Positions 4,898 through 5,071 of a DNA stretch of 5,071 nucleotides are shown here, in pieces (position 1 is the stretch's first letter; every line of letters begins with the position of its first letter). The position numbers and the translations under genes are program-made. The stretch comes from WLMZ01 sp031410915. GTDB taxonomy: Bacteria > Actinomycetota > Acidimicrobiia > Acidimicrobiales > Ilumatobacteraceae. The DNA lies in NCBI GenBank assembly GCA_031410915.1, contig JANNZY010000108.1:1-5071 (forward strand), in the 5' to 3' direction. Under the pieces are notes generated by a model. The model made no database searches. It was not told where the DNA came from and was given only the letters and a program-made list of their open reading frames with translations.

Positions 4898-5071
4898 ATG
4901 TTGGCCATTGCCCCGTCGACGATCGTCTACATCGTCGTGGCGTTCATCTTGTTGCTGTTGGTTCTGTCCGCAGTGAAGACCGTGCCGCAGGGAACGGTCG
5001 CGGTCACCACGATCTTCGGCAAGTACCACTCCGTGCGCCGTGCCGGACTCAACTTCCTGGTGCCGTTCGTG
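4898..5071 (+). CDS. SPFH/Band 7 (stomatin-like) membrane protein, 3'-truncated by window edge
   Basis: The first 58 residues are visible; the frame is open to the window end. The ATG at 4898 follows GGAG (4888-4891) at 6-nt spacing. Residues 8-26 form a single hydrophobic membrane segment ('TIVYIVVAFILLLLVLSAV'). The start of the Band 7 domain follows at once: 'KTVPQGTVAVTTIFGKYHSVRRAGLNFLVPFV' (27-58), with the family hallmarks 'VPQG', 'FGKY' and 'GLNFLVPF'. SPFH proteins form large membrane-bound ring or cage oligomers that organise membrane microdomains and often regulate membrane proteases such as FtsH. Many such operons carry a NfeD-type partner, which could follow beyond the edge. The gene diverges from the CMD-family gene, with 121 bp between the two starts. 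Confidence 0.92.
   Translation, partial: MLAIAPSTIVYIVVAFILLLLVLSAVKTVPQGTVAVTTIFGKYHSVRRAGLNFLVPFV

Noticed and set aside
4872..4976. Upstream ATG before the SPFH gene, out of frame and overlapping its start
   Set aside because: The product is Ser/Trp/Cys-rich nonsense from reading the membrane segment in another frame, and there is no RBS. It probably has no function.

Overview
The window is GC-rich throughout. It carries a mix of Shine-Dalgarno-led genes and apparently leaderless genes whose TAnnnT -10 boxes lie a few bases before the ATG. The secreted protein built of 'PVR-DTRDGTG ... NGYF' repeats resembles those abundant in high-GC actinobacteria, especially Acidimicrobiia such as Ilumatobacter-like marine or freshwater lineages. 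This taxon call is an inference from gene style, not from a marker gene.

Left part (1-2023), accessory in character. It holds the C-terminal part of a HEPN-domain protein (+), cut by the window edge. An 85-aa excisionase/MerR-type helix-turn-helix protein (-) converges on it with only 20 bp between the genes. A GNAT acetyltransferase (-) follows, and then the remains of a pRiA4b ORF-3 family gene (+) broken by a frameshift, an internal deletion and an amber codon. A tRNA-Gly(UCC) gene (-, 2024-2095) closes this part. The accessory genes and the decayed gene lie on the 3' side of the tRNA, where integrative elements usually insert. No integrase or att duplication is visible, so an island is a hypothesis only.

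Right part (2096-5071), housekeeping or lineage-specific in character. It begins with an unrecognised 152-aa soluble protein (+) and a 421-aa secreted protein (+) consisting of a signal peptide and three copies of a roughly 118-residue Cys-pair repeat. A candidate rho-independent terminator follows the secreted protein. Next is a carboxymuconolactone decarboxylase-like protein (-), probably leaderless, and then the start of a divergent SPFH/Band 7 membrane protein (+) that runs off the right edge.

The genes do not form one pathway. The items most worth a second look are the three-repeat Cys-pair protein with a perfect 8-bp inverted repeat just before its ribosome-binding site, the multiply broken pRiA4b ORF-3 gene beside the tRNA, the inverted repeat abutting the start of the HTH gene, and the uncharacterised 152-aa protein.
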